From JBOGVA01 sp050692195 (lineage in GTDB: Bacteria; Actinomycetota; UBA4738): a stretch of 30,533 nt of DNA. Position 1 is the first letter of the stretch, and every line of letters starts with the position of its first letter. The stretch covers positions 1-30,533 of the forward strand of contig JBOGVA010000023.1 in assembly GCA_050692195.1 (NCBI GenBank). Direction: 5' to 3'. Under the pieces are notes generated by a model, which saw only the letters and a program-made list of their open reading frames with translations, searched no databases and had not been told where the DNA came from. Shown piece by piece: positions 16,179 through 24,404 of this stretch. Position numbers and translations under genes: made by a program.

Positions 16179-16514
16179 ATGGACTTCTTCGAAGCGCTCG
16201 ACCGTCTCGGCTTCTCGTTGTCCCAGGATCGCCCGTCACGCGGCCTTCAGACGTACGCGGCTCGCCCCAATCCGTACCTGACGTATTGGGTGCACGCCTA
16301 CGATGATGGGTCGGCCCTCTTCACGTGGGAGTTCGCCATCACGGACTACCTCTTGGGTCGGGGGATCCAGCTCGGGTCCAGCGAGGCCCTGAACCTCTTC
16401 ATGTTCCCGATCCAGGATGATCGGGGGCGGCAGGAGGCAGCCTGGCTGGCCCACGTCATCGAGATGGCGGAGGCCCGGCTTCGCAGCGTCGACCTCGTCA
16501 GCGCCGCCGACTGA
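16179..16514 (+). CDS. Conserved-looking hypothetical protein (111 aa)
   Basis: The protein starts MDFFEALDRLGFSLSQDRPS and is rich in aromatic residues in its middle (LTYWVHAYDDG, LFTWEFAITDYLLGRG), ending in a helix EAAWLAHVIEMAEARL. The fold looks like a small alpha/beta protein; no signal peptide, membrane segment or known motif is recognised. The frame is open upstream to 15936 inside rmuC, but the start is put at 16179 because a TATTCT -10 lies 8 nt before it and the upstream codons belong to the rmuC gene in another frame. It lies between rmuC and a convergent histidine kinase gene. Function unknown. Confidence 0.75.
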   Translation: MDFFEALDRLGFSLSQDRPSRGLQTYAARPNPYLTYWVHAYDDGSALFTWEFAITDYLLGRGIQLGSSEALNLFMFPIQDDRGRQEAAWLAHVIEMAEARLRSVDLVSAAD

Positions 16515-16556
16515 TACCGGGAAGCTGGGCGACAAAACGGACCCTCCGTGCGGCGA

Positions 16557-18050
16557 TCAGACCGCCGCGGTGGCCGAACCCTTCGGAGCGTCCATCGGAC
16601 CCTCGGCTTGATCTGCTGAAGGCGGCCGAACTGGCAGTGTGACGGTGAACGTGCTGCCTCTCCCCACCTCGCTGGTGACGACCACCGTGCCCGCCAGGCT
16701 GGTCGCGAGCTCCTTGACGAGGCTGAGCCCGAGCCCCACTCCTCCGAACCGGCGGGTGATCGTCGAGTCGACCTGGTAGAAGCGCTCGAAGATACGTTCC
16801 ACCTGATCCGCGGGGATGCCTATGCCCCAGTCACGCACCCAGAACACGACCGAACCGTCTTGCTGGCGGGCTCCCAGCTCGCATCGGGTTCGATCCGGCG
16901 AGAACTTCAGGGCGTTGTCGAGAAGATTCATGACCACCAGCTCCAAGCGTTGGCGGTCGGTGGAGATCAGGGGAAGCTCGGCGGGTAGGTCGAGCCGGAC
17001 CCGTTCCGCTTTGGGTCCGAGTCCGGCCAGCACGTCGCGGACCAGAGACGCGAACGACACCGTTGAGAGCGATAGGCGCGTCTGGTCGTACTCCATCTGC
17101 GAGGTTGTGAGGAGGTTCTCCACCAGCCGCGAGAGGCGCCCCCCCTGCCGTTCGATGGCTTGAAGGAATTCCTCGCGGGCCGCCGCGTCGTCTGAGAACT
17201 CCGGGCGCTGGAGGGTCTTCGCGTACCCGATGATGGAGGTGAGCGGGGTCCGGACCTCATGGGAGGCCACGGCTACGAACTCATCCTTGAGCCGGTTGAG
17301 CTCCCGGAGTTCCGACACCGTGTGTTGCTCCTTGTCGATCGCCTCCTGGAGCTGTTCGGCCTGCTCCTCGAGCTGCCTGTTCTGGTGGGAGAGCCTTCGG
17401 GCCACGCGCCGGCTGATAGGCAGGAGCAGCACGTACAGTGCGGATAGACCGATCAGCAGAGAGATGGCGATCGTCGTGAACAGGCGGTCGATCTGGTCCT
17501 GGATCCCCGCATAGTCCTGATAGAGCTCGACGACCGCGTCGGCCGATTCCTTGCCACCAGAGCCGATGTAGAGGGGCACGTAGGACTCGAAGAGCTTCGC
17601 GGCGAGGCCACGTTCGTAGATGTTCTCCTCCTCTGTCAGGTCGCTGATCTCACTGAGGAGCTCCCCGGCGAAGGCCTCCTTGACGTCGTTGTCGCCCTTG
17701 AGGCTCATTCCGACCAGGCGGGGCTCGTCAGAGAAGAGGATCGTGCCGTCTTCTCTCAGAACTTTGATCCGGACCACCGGGGGATCCAAGATGCGGGCAT
17801 GGACGAATCGAAGGATCTCCTTGTATCGGGGGCTGTCGACGGGCAAAGGAGTGTCGAGGTCTTCCGGTCGAAGCTCATATCGCAAGATGGAGTTCACCAC
17901 GAAGGCCGCGTGGAAGTTGGCCAGCTCCTCGTACCGCTGCCGAAGTTCCCTGGAGACAGCTACCGCGAGGACGGCGCCAACGGCCACGAAGGCCACCAGG
18001 CTGCTCAGGGCGAAGCGGCTCACCAGCCGGGGATCTCGGGTCCGTGACAT
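16557..18050 (-). CDS. Membrane-bound sensor histidine kinase, orphan
   Basis: 497 residues. Two membrane segments (about 13-33 and 190-211) bracket an extracellular sensor of about 155 residues; a cytoplasmic coiled coil (215-250) leads to the H-box ASHEVRTPLTSIIGY with His264, the N-box NLLDNALKFSP, G1 DWGIGIP, the F-box IFERFYQVD and G2 GGVGLGLSLVKEL. All catalytic motifs of a HisKA/HATPase_c kinase are intact. The sensor domain contains VRIKVLREDGTILFSDEPRLVG, which looks like a CACHE/PAS-type extracellular fold. No response regulator lies next to it, so its partner is elsewhere. It is divergent from the deacetylase gene (105 bp apart) and convergent with the 111-residue protein. Confidence 0.93.
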   Translation of the reverse strand: MSRTRDPRLVSRFALSSLVAFVAVGAVLAVAVSRELRQRYEELANFHAAFVVNSILRYELRPEDLDTPLPVDSPRYKEILRFVHARILDPPVVRIKVLREDGTILFSDEPRLVGMSLKGDNDVKEAFAGELLSEISDLTEEENIYERGLAAKLFESYVPLYIGSGGKESADAVVELYQDYAGIQDQIDRLFTTIAISLLIGLSALYVLLLPISRRVARRLSHQNRQLEEQAEQLQEAIDKEQHTVSELRELNRLKDEFVAVASHEVRTPLTSIIGYAKTLQRPEFSDDAAAREEFLQAIERQGGRLSRLVENLLTTSQMEYDQTRLSLSTVSFASLVRDVLAGLGPKAERVRLDLPAELPLISTDRQRLELVVMNLLDNALKFSPDRTRCELGARQQDGSVVFWVRDWGIGIPADQVERIFERFYQVDSTITRRFGGVGLGLSLVKELATSLAGTVVVTSEVGRGSTFTVTLPVRPPSADQAEGPMDAPKGSATAAV

Positions 18051-18142
18051 CCCAGAGAGTTATCGGACCGGACCCGGGATCGATGGAGGCCATCAGGCGT
18101 GATCAGGGGGCCTCGGCCGTAGGCATTGACGCTGGCTTCCAC

Positions 18143-18148
18143 TACTCT
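18143..18148 (+). promoter_or_regulatory. -10 box TACTCT of the probably leaderless deacetylase operon
   Basis: TACTCT ends 7 nt before the GTG at 18156; this decides the start over the TTG at 18126, which lies upstream of the promoter box. Confidence 0.5.
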
Positions 18149-18155
18149 GGCCGGG

Positions 18156-18866
18156 GTGGAGTTCGAGCGAGTGGTCGTGGTGTTCGCTCACCCGGACGAC
18201 GCGGAGTTCGGGACGGCTGGCACGGTGGCGATCTGGACAAAGGCGGAAGCCCAGGTCGTCTACGTGTGCGTCACCGATGGTTCGGCAGGCTCGAACGAGC
18301 CCGGTGCCATCAGGGAAGAGCTCACGGAGATCCGGAAGGCTGAGCAGGAGGCGGCCTGCGACGTGCTGGGGGTGGAGGAATGCGTCTTCCTGGGGTACCG
18401 CGACGGCATGGTCGAAGCGACCGTCGATCTCCGCCGGGACATCACGCGGGTCGTGCGCAGGGCGAGGCCGGACGTCTTCGTGGCGCCCGACCCCACTCGA
18501 TTCTGGGATGAGGAGCGAACATACGTGAACCATCCGGACCATCGAGCGGTCGGCCAGGCCTGCATGGCGGTGGTGAATCCCGACGCCTCCACCAGGCCTC
18601 AGTTCCCCGAGCTCTCGGAGGAGGGCCTCGAGCCGTTCGAGATCCCCAACTTGTGGATTCCGACGTACGATCGAGATGCCGATACCTTCATCGACATCAC
18701 GGAAACGATCGAGACCAAGATCCAGGCACTGAGGTGTCACAAGAGCCAGATCCGCGACTGGCCGGTAGACGAGTGGATCCGAGAGAGGGCCAGGAAGCGA
18801 GGGGAGGCTCGAGGCCTGGACTACGCGGAGACGTTCCGTACGTTCAAGCTCCGGGACGAGGAGTGA
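18156..18866 (+). CDS. LmbE/PIG-L family N-acetylglucosaminyl-type deacetylase
   Basis: 236 residues from GTG 18156. The zinc-binding AHPDD motif is at residues 11-15 and the third ligand in NHPDHRAVG (His126, His129) is intact; a Rossmann-like first half (VVVVFAHPDD, then VVYVCVTDGSAGSN) completes the family picture. In Actinobacteria such enzymes include MshB (mycothiol synthesis), Mca (mycothiol conjugate amidase) and antibiotic pathway deacetylases; which of these this is cannot be told. The start is placed at GTG, 7 nt after a TACTCT box, since a TTG at 18126 precedes the promoter. Its stop is two bases from the next ATG, so the DUF5319 protein is translated with it. Confidence 0.88.
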   Translation: MEFERVVVVFAHPDDAEFGTAGTVAIWTKAEAQVVYVCVTDGSAGSNEPGAIREELTEIRKAEQEAACDVLGVEECVFLGYRDGMVEATVDLRRDITRVVRRARPDVFVAPDPTRFWDEERTYVNHPDHRAVGQACMAVVNPDASTRPQFPELSEEGLEPFEIPNLWIPTYDRDADTFIDITETIETKIQALRCHKSQIRDWPVDEWIRERARKRGEARGLDYAETFRTFKLRDEE

Positions 18867-18868
18867 GG

Positions 18869-19414
18869 ATGGGCGAAGACGATCCTCTCGACCGCTCGGG
18901 CGACGTCCCTGGGGAGGAGGACGGCCCCGGGCAGCCCCTCAATCATGACGAGCGAGAGAGCGTCGAAGCAGACCTCGAGGACCTCGAGGCCATCAGAACG
19001 GTGTTCCAGCGGCAGGGTGCGAAGGGCGTGGTCGTCGCCTGCACCGAATGCGGAGGGAATCACTACTACGGTTGGGAGCTTCTCAGGGAGAGCCTGGAAC
19101 ACATGCTCGACACCGGCGAACCCCGGATGCACGAGCCCGCGTATCAGCCTCGAGAGGACGACTACGTTATCTGGGACTACGGCAAGGGATACGTGGATGC
19201 CCTCGCCGAGATGGGACTGGAGGAGGGTGCCAAGGTCGAGATCACGGCGTGCGGGTGGTGCGAGACCCCAGTGGAGCGGCACTTCTCCTTCTGCCCGACC
19301 TGCGGCAGGTCGATGGCGGTCGCTCGCCTGTATCGCGAGCTGCTGAACAGAGGGATCGAAGAGCGAGAAGCCCGGTCGATGCTCATACGGGCCGGATTCG
19401 AGCCCTTCCCCTGA
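18869..19414 (+). CDS. DUF5319 family protein with C-terminal zinc-ribbon-like part
   Basis: 181 residues. An acidic N-terminus (ADLEDLEAIRTVFQRQGAKG) leads to the core VVVACTECGGNHYYGWELLR, LEHMLDTGEPRMHEPAY and YVIWDYGKGYVDAL, which I recognise as the actinobacterial DUF5319 pattern. Beyond this core is a four-cysteine pair, CGWC at 128-131 and CPTC at 142-145, a likely zinc ribbon, and a helical tail. With C58-x2-C61 there are three CxxC pairs. The frame is coupled to the deacetylase (2-nt gap, GAGGAGTGAGG before the ATG). The family's role is unknown; the coupling suggests a link to the deacetylase product but this is inference. It ends 9 bp from the convergent LigD stop. Confidence 0.85.
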   Translation: MGEDDPLDRSGDVPGEEDGPGQPLNHDERESVEADLEDLEAIRTVFQRQGAKGVVVACTECGGNHYYGWELLRESLEHMLDTGEPRMHEPAYQPREDDYVIWDYGKGYVDALAEMGLEEGAKVEITACGWCETPVERHFSFCPTCGRSMAVARLYRELLNRGIEEREARSMLIRAGFEPFP

Positions 19415-19423
19415 ACCGGTCGT

Positions 19424-21982
19424 CTAGGCCGCCTCCAGGATGCAGTCCTCGGGCAGCTTGTCGGGGCGCAACCCCTTGAACGAAGGCGCGCGCAGTTTCC
19501 CCCCGGCCGTGATCTGGAGGTACTCGACCTCGCATACGGTCTCGGGTCGGACCCATCGAGCCCCCTTGACCTTCTTGAGCTCAGGATCATCGATCGGTGG
19601 GCGGTCGACCTCGATCTCTCCTAGGCGCTGAAGCACGTCCTTCAGCATGCGGTCGGTGAACCCGGTTCCCACCTGGCCCGTCCAGATCAACTTGCCGTCC
19701 CGATAGGCGCCGAGCAGCAATGCTCCGAACGACCCGGCGCGGCCCCTCTGGCCCGGAGTCCATCCGAGGATCACGCAGTCCTGCCGATTGAGGATCTTGA
19801 TCTTCCGCCAGTCGTCCGACCGACGTCCGGCAACATACCGGCTAGACGCCTTCTTTCCGATCATGCCCTCCAGGTCGTGCTCCCGTGCGGCCTCGTAGAA
19901 GCGCTTGCCTTCGTCGGGTACCCAGTAGATGAGCCGTATTCCCCTGTCTTCCATGATCACCTCGCTCAGCCGCGCCCTTCTTTCGCTGAGCGATCGGCCG
20001 GTCAGGTCCTCGCCGTCCAGCCAAAGAAGGTCGAAGGCGACCATCTCGACCGGGATCCTCTTCCTGATCCGTTCGATCTCCGCAGGAGAGGCCAGGTTCA
20101 TCCGCTGCTGGAGGAGCTCGAAGGAGGTCTGCCCCCGCTCGTTCGTAGCTACGATCTCTCCGTCGATCACCGCGTTGGTGGCGTTGATCCGCCGGTACAC
20201 ACGACTCAGTTCGGGATAGGTCGCCGACTGATCGCGACCGGTCCGGGAGATCAACCGAACCTCTTCACCTTCCAAGTACAGGAGCGTGCGAACGCCATCG
20301 AACTTCGGCTCGAACCACCAACCCTTGCGATCGAATGGCTCGTACCCGCCGGTGGCGAGCATGGGTGCGAATAGCGGAGGACTCTTCGGAGCCGGCTCGT
20401 TCGTCCTGGACAGGAAGATGAGCCAGTCTTTCTCGCTCCTGGATGTCTTCACCAGGTGGTACTCGCCTTGATGGCGCTGGCCGTGGAGGCGGAAGCTGAC
20501 CTTCTTGTCCGTCCACTCCAACAGGTCGTAGGCCCCCTGGTCCCAGATCCGGACCTCTCCCGCCCCATAGTGGCCCTTCGGGATGGTCCCTTCGAACGAG
20601 CCGTACTCGAGTGGGTGATCCTCTGTCTGGACGGCGAGGTGCTTGATCCCCTTTTCGAACGGCAGCCCTTTGGGCACCGCCCAGGACACCAGGGCGCCGT
20701 CGCGCTCCAACCGGAGGTCGTAGTGCAGTCTGGTCGCATCGTGCCGCTGGATGACGAAGGCCCCGCGGGCGCCGTCGCGGCCGGGAGCGTCCGGCTTCTC
20801 CGCGTCTCCGGCCGGTTCCGGTGTGCCCTTGAAGTCTCTCTTCTTCACGTACTCACGGAGCCTGGGATCCCGGGACGCCGCGATGACCTCCTCGCTCTTC
20901 GTACGGGACGGAGCAGCTCGCTTGCCCACCGCGGTATCCAATCGGTAGGAGGCGGTCGTCGGTATCGGGTCGTCGCGGCTCACGCCCAGCGCGGCCAGAG
21001 CGTGATCCAGTGCCTGAGGTCGCTCCAAGACCCCCCGGAAGGGGTCGCTCCTCTTCGGCCGCTTCCAGATCGACTTGATGGTGAAGTCAGCGGGCCGGAC
21101 CTCGCCCGCTTCGACCTCTTTCCACGTGAGCGGCGTGGAAACGGTGGCTTCGGGTTCGGGGCGCAGGGAGTAGACGGACGCGATGTTCGCTCCTACGCGG
21201 TTCATGTTGTGGTCGATGAAGACCTTCCCCGACCGGCGCTTCACCTCCCATTCCATGGTGACCCTGTCGGGATCGGCCTGCCGCAGGGCGAGCCCTACCT
21301 TCCCCACGAGGTCTCGAACCTGTGTGTAGGTGTAGCCGGGAACGATCGGCACATAGACCTGCATCCCCGTCGCGCCGGATATCTTTGGATACGCGGTCAA
21401 GGCCAGCCGGTCGCAGGCCACCCGGACCAAGGAGGCAACGGCGAGCACGTCCTCGAAGGTCGCGGGGGGGAAGGGGTCCAGGTCGAAGAAGAGATAGTCA
21501 GGCGACTCGATGGAGCCGCACCGCGAATGCAGCGGATGGAACTCGATACAGCCGAGGTTGGCCATGAACAGCAATCCGGCGATGTCCTCCACCATTAGGT
21601 AGTTGATGACCTCGTGCTTGGGCGGGCCCCATCTCCCATCCGAACCTGCGCTCTCCACCGCGCAGCGAGGCATCCAGTCCGGCGTGTGCGAGGGGGCATC
21701 CTTCTCGTAGAAGAACGAACCCTTCACCCCGTTAGGCATCCGTTTCATGGTGAGGGGGCGCCCCAACAGGTACGGGAGGATCCGGGGGGAGATGTTGTAG
21801 TAGTAGGCGACCAGGTCGCCTTTCGTGTAACCCTCGTCCGGCCAGAACACCTTCTCCAGATTGGACAGCCGAAGCTCCCGCCCGTCCGACTCCATCCACC
21901 AATGCTCGCCGTCCCGCCGCGCGGGCAACGGCTTGGGGAACTCGACCGTGAATGCGGGACCGGAGCCCCGTTTCCTTGGCAT
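19424..21982 (-). CDS. ligD: Multifunctional NHEJ DNA ligase LigD (polymerase-phosphoesterase-ligase)
   Basis: 852 residues with the mycobacterial domain order. Polymerase (primase-like) about 35-305: catalytic FFDLDP with Asp167 and Asp169, and FIDHNMN near 256-262. Phosphoesterase about 405-530: HDATRLHYDLRLERDG with His414 and His420, then EDHPLEYGSFEG and GHYG. Ligase about 540-852: adenylated lysine in EPKFDGVR (Lys560), DGEIV, EGMIGKK and the OB-fold end. All key residues are in place. The 759-residue M. tuberculosis enzyme is shorter; here a linker of about 100 residues (306-405) separates the first two domains. It fills, trims and seals broken ends with Ku. The ATG at 21982 follows a TACGAT box by 7 nt with no ribosome binding site. 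Ku is divergent, 146 bp away. Confidence 0.97.
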   Translation of the reverse strand: MPRKRGSGPAFTVEFPKPLPARRDGEHWWMESDGRELRLSNLEKVFWPDEGYTKGDLVAYYYNISPRILPYLLGRPLTMKRMPNGVKGSFFYEKDAPSHTPDWMPRCAVESAGSDGRWGPPKHEVINYLMVEDIAGLLFMANLGCIEFHPLHSRCGSIESPDYLFFDLDPFPPATFEDVLAVASLVRVACDRLALTAYPKISGATGMQVYVPIVPGYTYTQVRDLVGKVGLALRQADPDRVTMEWEVKRRSGKVFIDHNMNRVGANIASVYSLRPEPEATVSTPLTWKEVEAGEVRPADFTIKSIWKRPKRSDPFRGVLERPQALDHALAALGVSRDDPIPTTASYRLDTAVGKRAAPSRTKSEEVIAASRDPRLREYVKKRDFKGTPEPAGDAEKPDAPGRDGARGAFVIQRHDATRLHYDLRLERDGALVSWAVPKGLPFEKGIKHLAVQTEDHPLEYGSFEGTIPKGHYGAGEVRIWDQGAYDLLEWTDKKVSFRLHGQRHQGEYHLVKTSRSEKDWLIFLSRTNEPAPKSPPLFAPMLATGGYEPFDRKGWWFEPKFDGVRTLLYLEGEEVRLISRTGRDQSATYPELSRVYRRINATNAVIDGEIVATNERGQTSFELLQQRMNLASPAEIERIRKRIPVEMVAFDLLWLDGEDLTGRSLSERRARLSEVIMEDRGIRLIYWVPDEGKRFYEAAREHDLEGMIGKKASSRYVAGRRSDDWRKIKILNRQDCVILGWTPGQRGRAGSFGALLLGAYRDGKLIWTGQVGTGFTDRMLKDVLQRLGEIEVDRPPIDDPELKKVKGARWVRPETVCEVEYLQITAGGKLRAPSFKGLRPDKLPEDCILEAA

Positions 21983-21989
21983 CCAGCCA

Positions 21990-21995
21990 ATCGTA
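21990..21995 (-). promoter_or_regulatory. -10 box TACGAT of a probably leaderless ligD transcript
   Basis: On the minus strand TACGAT ends 7 nt before the ligD ATG at 21982, with no Shine-Dalgarno sequence in between. Confidence 0.5.
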
Positions 21996-22072
21996 GCCGG
22001 GGAAAGAAGGATGGAGAGGCGAGGCCCGAACCTGTTGGTCCGGCCCGAGCCGGTCCGGTCACAGGCCGGCGG

Positions 22073-22078
22073 TAGAAT
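22073..22078 (+). promoter_or_regulatory. -10 box TAGAAT of the ku gene
   Basis: TAGAAT gives a predicted start near 22085 and a leader of about 44 nt with GGAGG ahead of the ku ATG at 22129. No convincing -35 is seen. ku therefore appears leadered and its divergent partner ligD leaderless. Confidence 0.45.
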
Positions 22079-22128
22079 GGGCCTCGACCCCCTCGAGTGG
22101 GGAACCCTGGCCTTCCCGGAGGTGCGTC

Positions 22129-22950
22129 ATGCCAAGGACCATGTGGAAGGGGGCCATCTCATTTGGCCTCGTAGCGATCCCCGTGGGGCTCTACCCGGCG
22201 ACCGAGGAGAAGACTCTTCGATTCAACCAACTCCACGACGCGGACCACGGGCGCATCAAGTATCAGCGGTACTGCTCCAAGTGCGGCGAGGAGGTCCCCT
22301 TCGAGCACATCGTGAAGGGCTACGAGTACGAGAAGGACAAGTACGTGGTCCTCGAGGACGAGGACTTCGACGCGGTGCCGGTGGAGTCGAGCCGGGCCAT
22401 CGACATCATCCGGTTCGTCGACATCGAGGAGATCGACCCCATCTACTATCAGAAGTCTTACTACCTGGTTCCGGAGGAGACCGGGCTCAAGGCATACACG
22501 CTGCTACGGCAGGCCATGGAGGCGGACGGACGGGTGGCCGTAGCCAAGATCGCCTTCCGCGACAAGGAGCATCTGGCGGCCCTCCGGTTCAAGGATGATG
22601 TCTTCGTCCTGGAGACGATGTACTGGCCGGACGAGATCCGAGCTTCGGACTTCGACGTGCTCGACAAGAAGGTGACGGTGAGGCCCCAGGAAGTGCAGAT
22701 GGCCAAGAGCCTCATCGACAACCTCACCGCCGAGTTCAACCCCCAGGAGTTCAAGGACGAGTATCGCGAGGCGCTCCTCGGGATCGTGGAGAAGAAGATC
22801 GCCGGCGAGGAGATCGAGGTCGTCCCTGAGGCCGAACCGACGAAGGTCGTGGACCTGATGGAGGCGCTGAAGGCTTCCGTGGAAGCCACCAAGAAGAAGG
22901 CTGCGGCCCCGAAGAAGGCGGCGGGGCGCAAGAAGGCCGCAGCGGGGTAG
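22129..22950 (+). CDS. ku: Ku protein, NHEJ end-binding factor
   Basis: 273 residues, the usual length of bacterial Ku, which forms a ring homodimer on DNA ends and recruits LigD. Seen: start MPRTMWKGAISFGLVAIPVGLY, the beta-barrel body (FDAVPVESSRAIDIIRFVD, IYYQKSYYLVPE), and a C-terminal tail rich in lysine and alanine (about residues 253-273, with repeated KKAAAPKKAAGRKKAAAG), the type of tail that helps Ku bind and slide on DNA and is found in many Actinobacteria. Residues 49-52 are C-S-K-C within RYCSKCGEEVPFEH, a possible metal or redox pair. Start is fixed by GGAGGTGCGTC upstream. It is divergent from ligD and convergent with the DUF72 gene (14-bp gap). Confidence 0.96.
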   Translation: MPRTMWKGAISFGLVAIPVGLYPATEEKTLRFNQLHDADHGRIKYQRYCSKCGEEVPFEHIVKGYEYEKDKYVVLEDEDFDAVPVESSRAIDIIRFVDIEEIDPIYYQKSYYLVPEETGLKAYTLLRQAMEADGRVAVAKIAFRDKEHLAALRFKDDVFVLETMYWPDEIRASDFDVLDKKVTVRPQEVQMAKSLIDNLTAEFNPQEFKDEYREALLGIVEKKIAGEEIEVVPEAEPTKVVDLMEALKASVEATKKKAAAPKKAAGRKKAAAG

Positions 22951-22964
22951 CCGACCTCGGTCCG

Positions 22965-23678
22965 TCAGGCCTCGGCGATCACCTTCGCCATCCGCTCGGC
23001 GAGAATCGGACCCGCCCCCTTCTCTTCGTGCTTGAAATAGCAGAAGACGTCCGAGCCCTGTTCGAGCGCACCAGAGATCACCCCGGCCCAGGCCCTCAGC
23101 TCTTCCTGCGAGTAGTCCTCCCTGCGCAGGCGCAAGTAGGTGAACGGTTCGATGCCGAGCGGCTCATCTCCCCTGGGCTTCTCGTCGGTCTCGGCGAGGC
23201 ACCACGCGGCCCCCTGGGAGACCAGGATGTCGCGGGCTTCGGTCCAGGAAGGGTGGCGGAACTCGAAGGCGTAGCGGTAGGTGGGGGGAAGGAACCCCAG
23301 GAACGCTTCGATCAGTGAACGGTCGAACCTCAGGGTCGGAGGGCACTGGAAGAGGATGACTCCCAGCTTTGGGCCCAGCGCCTTGACCCGCCCGAGGAAG
23401 TTCGACACGGCTTCATCGGCATCCGCCAGCCGCAGCCAGTGGGTGATCCGCTGGTGGGCCTTCACCGTGATGAGGAAGCCATCGGGGGTGGCCTCCCGCC
23501 AGGCGACCAGCGTCTTCTCCGCCGGCTGCTGACGGAACGTGTAGTTGATCTCGACCGACGTGAACCGGCTCGCGTAGAAGGGAAGCATCTCTTTCTGTCT
23601 CAGGTCGGCCGGGTAGAAGGGTCCCTTCCATTCGTCGTACGCGAATCCCGACGTCCCGAGGTAGAGCGTCCCCACCAT
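22965..23678 (-). CDS. DUF72 family protein (YecE-like TIM barrel)
   Basis: 237 residues. Motifs GTSGFAYDEWKGPFYP near the start, then SVEINYTFRQQP, VKAHQRITHW, GVILFQCPPTLRFD and YAFEFRHPSW are the conserved strand ends of the DUF72/YecE family, a TIM-barrel protein of unknown reaction. The frame is open upstream to 24308, but the family start MVGTLYLGTSGF is at 23678 and follows CACAAT by 6 nt. The gene converges with ku and is divergent from an alpha/beta hydrolase gene; DUF72 genes are often near DNA-repair genes, but no function can be stated from the sequence alone. Confidence 0.9.
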   Translation of the reverse strand: MVGTLYLGTSGFAYDEWKGPFYPADLRQKEMLPFYASRFTSVEINYTFRQQPAEKTLVAWREATPDGFLITVKAHQRITHWLRLADADEAVSNFLGRVKALGPKLGVILFQCPPTLRFDRSLIEAFLGFLPPTYRYAFEFRHPSWTEARDILVSQGAAWCLAETDEKPRGDEPLGIEPFTYLRLRREDYSQEELRAWAGVISGALEQGSDVFCYFKHEEKGAGPILAERMAKVIAEA

Positions 23679-23684
23679 GGTCCG

Positions 23685-23690
23685 ATTGTG
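23685..23690 (-). promoter_or_regulatory. -10 box CACAAT of the DUF72 gene
   Basis: On the minus strand CACAAT ends 6 nt before the ATG at 23678; leaderless type. Confidence 0.4.
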
Positions 23691-23718
23691 CCACCTGATG
23701 ATGGCGGCCACCCTCGTG

Positions 23719-23724
23719 GATAAT
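23719..23724 (+). promoter_or_regulatory. -10 box GATAAT of the hydrolase gene
   Basis: GATAAT ends 5 nt before the GTG at 23730; leaderless type. It lies 28 bp from the divergent DUF72 box. Confidence 0.4.
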
Positions 23725-23729
23725 CGCTC

Positions 23730-24404
23730 GTGTCGGTGGATACAGACCTCACCATCACGTCCGGCGATCGGCAGATGTCCGCGCTCTGGTCGCCGGCGTC
23801 GTCGGCCGTGGCGACAGCGGTCGTCGCGCACGGCGCCGGAGCGGGGATGGAACATCCGTTCCTGGCGGGGATCGCCGAGGGTCTGGCTGCAGGCGCGGTG
23901 TCCACGCTCCGCTTCAACTTCCCCTACATGGAGGAGGGTCGGCGCTCGCCCGACAGGGCCCCGGTGCTGGTGGAAGCCTGGCGGGCGGGCCTGGACGAGG
24001 CCCAGCGGCGGGCAGGAGGGGGACCGGTCGTCGCCTCGGGGAAGTCGCTGGGGGGGCGGATGGCCTCGATGCTGGCCGCCCAGGATGGCCCCGGATTCGC
24101 TGCCAAGGCGATCGTCTTCTTCGGCTATCCGCTCCACGCGCCGGGCCGGCCTGGTCAGCCGCGAGACGCCCACCTGTCTCAGGTCGAAGTTCCGATGCTG
24201 TTCATCCAGGGCACCGCGGACGCTTTGGCCAGCTTCGAGCTGATGGAGGCGCTGGTGAAGCGGCTCGGCCCCCTGGCCCGCCTCCACAGGTTCGAGGGTG
24301 GCGACCACTCATTCCGGGTCCGCGGGGCGAGAAGGCCGGACGTCGAGATCGGGCGCGAGCTCGGGTCCGTTGCAGCCGAGTTCATCGGGCGGACGGTGGC
24401 CTGA
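23730..24404 (+). CDS. Alpha/beta hydrolase, KANL3/Tex30 type
   Basis: 224 residues from a GTG. The oxyanion strand VVAHGAGAGM (31-40), the RFNFPYMEEGRR loop (61-72), the nucleophile elbow GKSLGGR with Ser106, the acid in GTADAL (Asp164) and GGDHSF with His193 make a complete catalytic triad. The short dienelactone-hydrolase-like fold with this signature is the KANL3/Tex30 group of unknown substrate. The stop TGA overlaps the next gene's ATG by one base, so the two are co-translated. Confidence 0.88.
   Translation: MSVDTDLTITSGDRQMSALWSPASSAVATAVVAHGAGAGMEHPFLAGIAEGLAAGAVSTLRFNFPYMEEGRRSPDRAPVLVEAWRAGLDEAQRRAGGGPVVASGKSLGGRMASMLAAQDGPGFAAKAIVFFGYPLHAPGRPGQPRDAHLSQVEVPMLFIQGTADALASFELMEALVKRLGPLARLHRFEGGDHSFRVRGARRPDVEIGRELGSVAAEFIGRTVA

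Noticed and set aside
20456..21598. 380-codon plus-strand frame inside ligD
   Set aside because: It is antisense to intact LigD polymerase and phosphoesterase domains and has no motif of its own.
23679..24308. Upstream extension of the DUF72 frame
   Set aside because: It overlaps the alpha/beta hydrolase antisense; the family start is at 23678 next to a -10 box.
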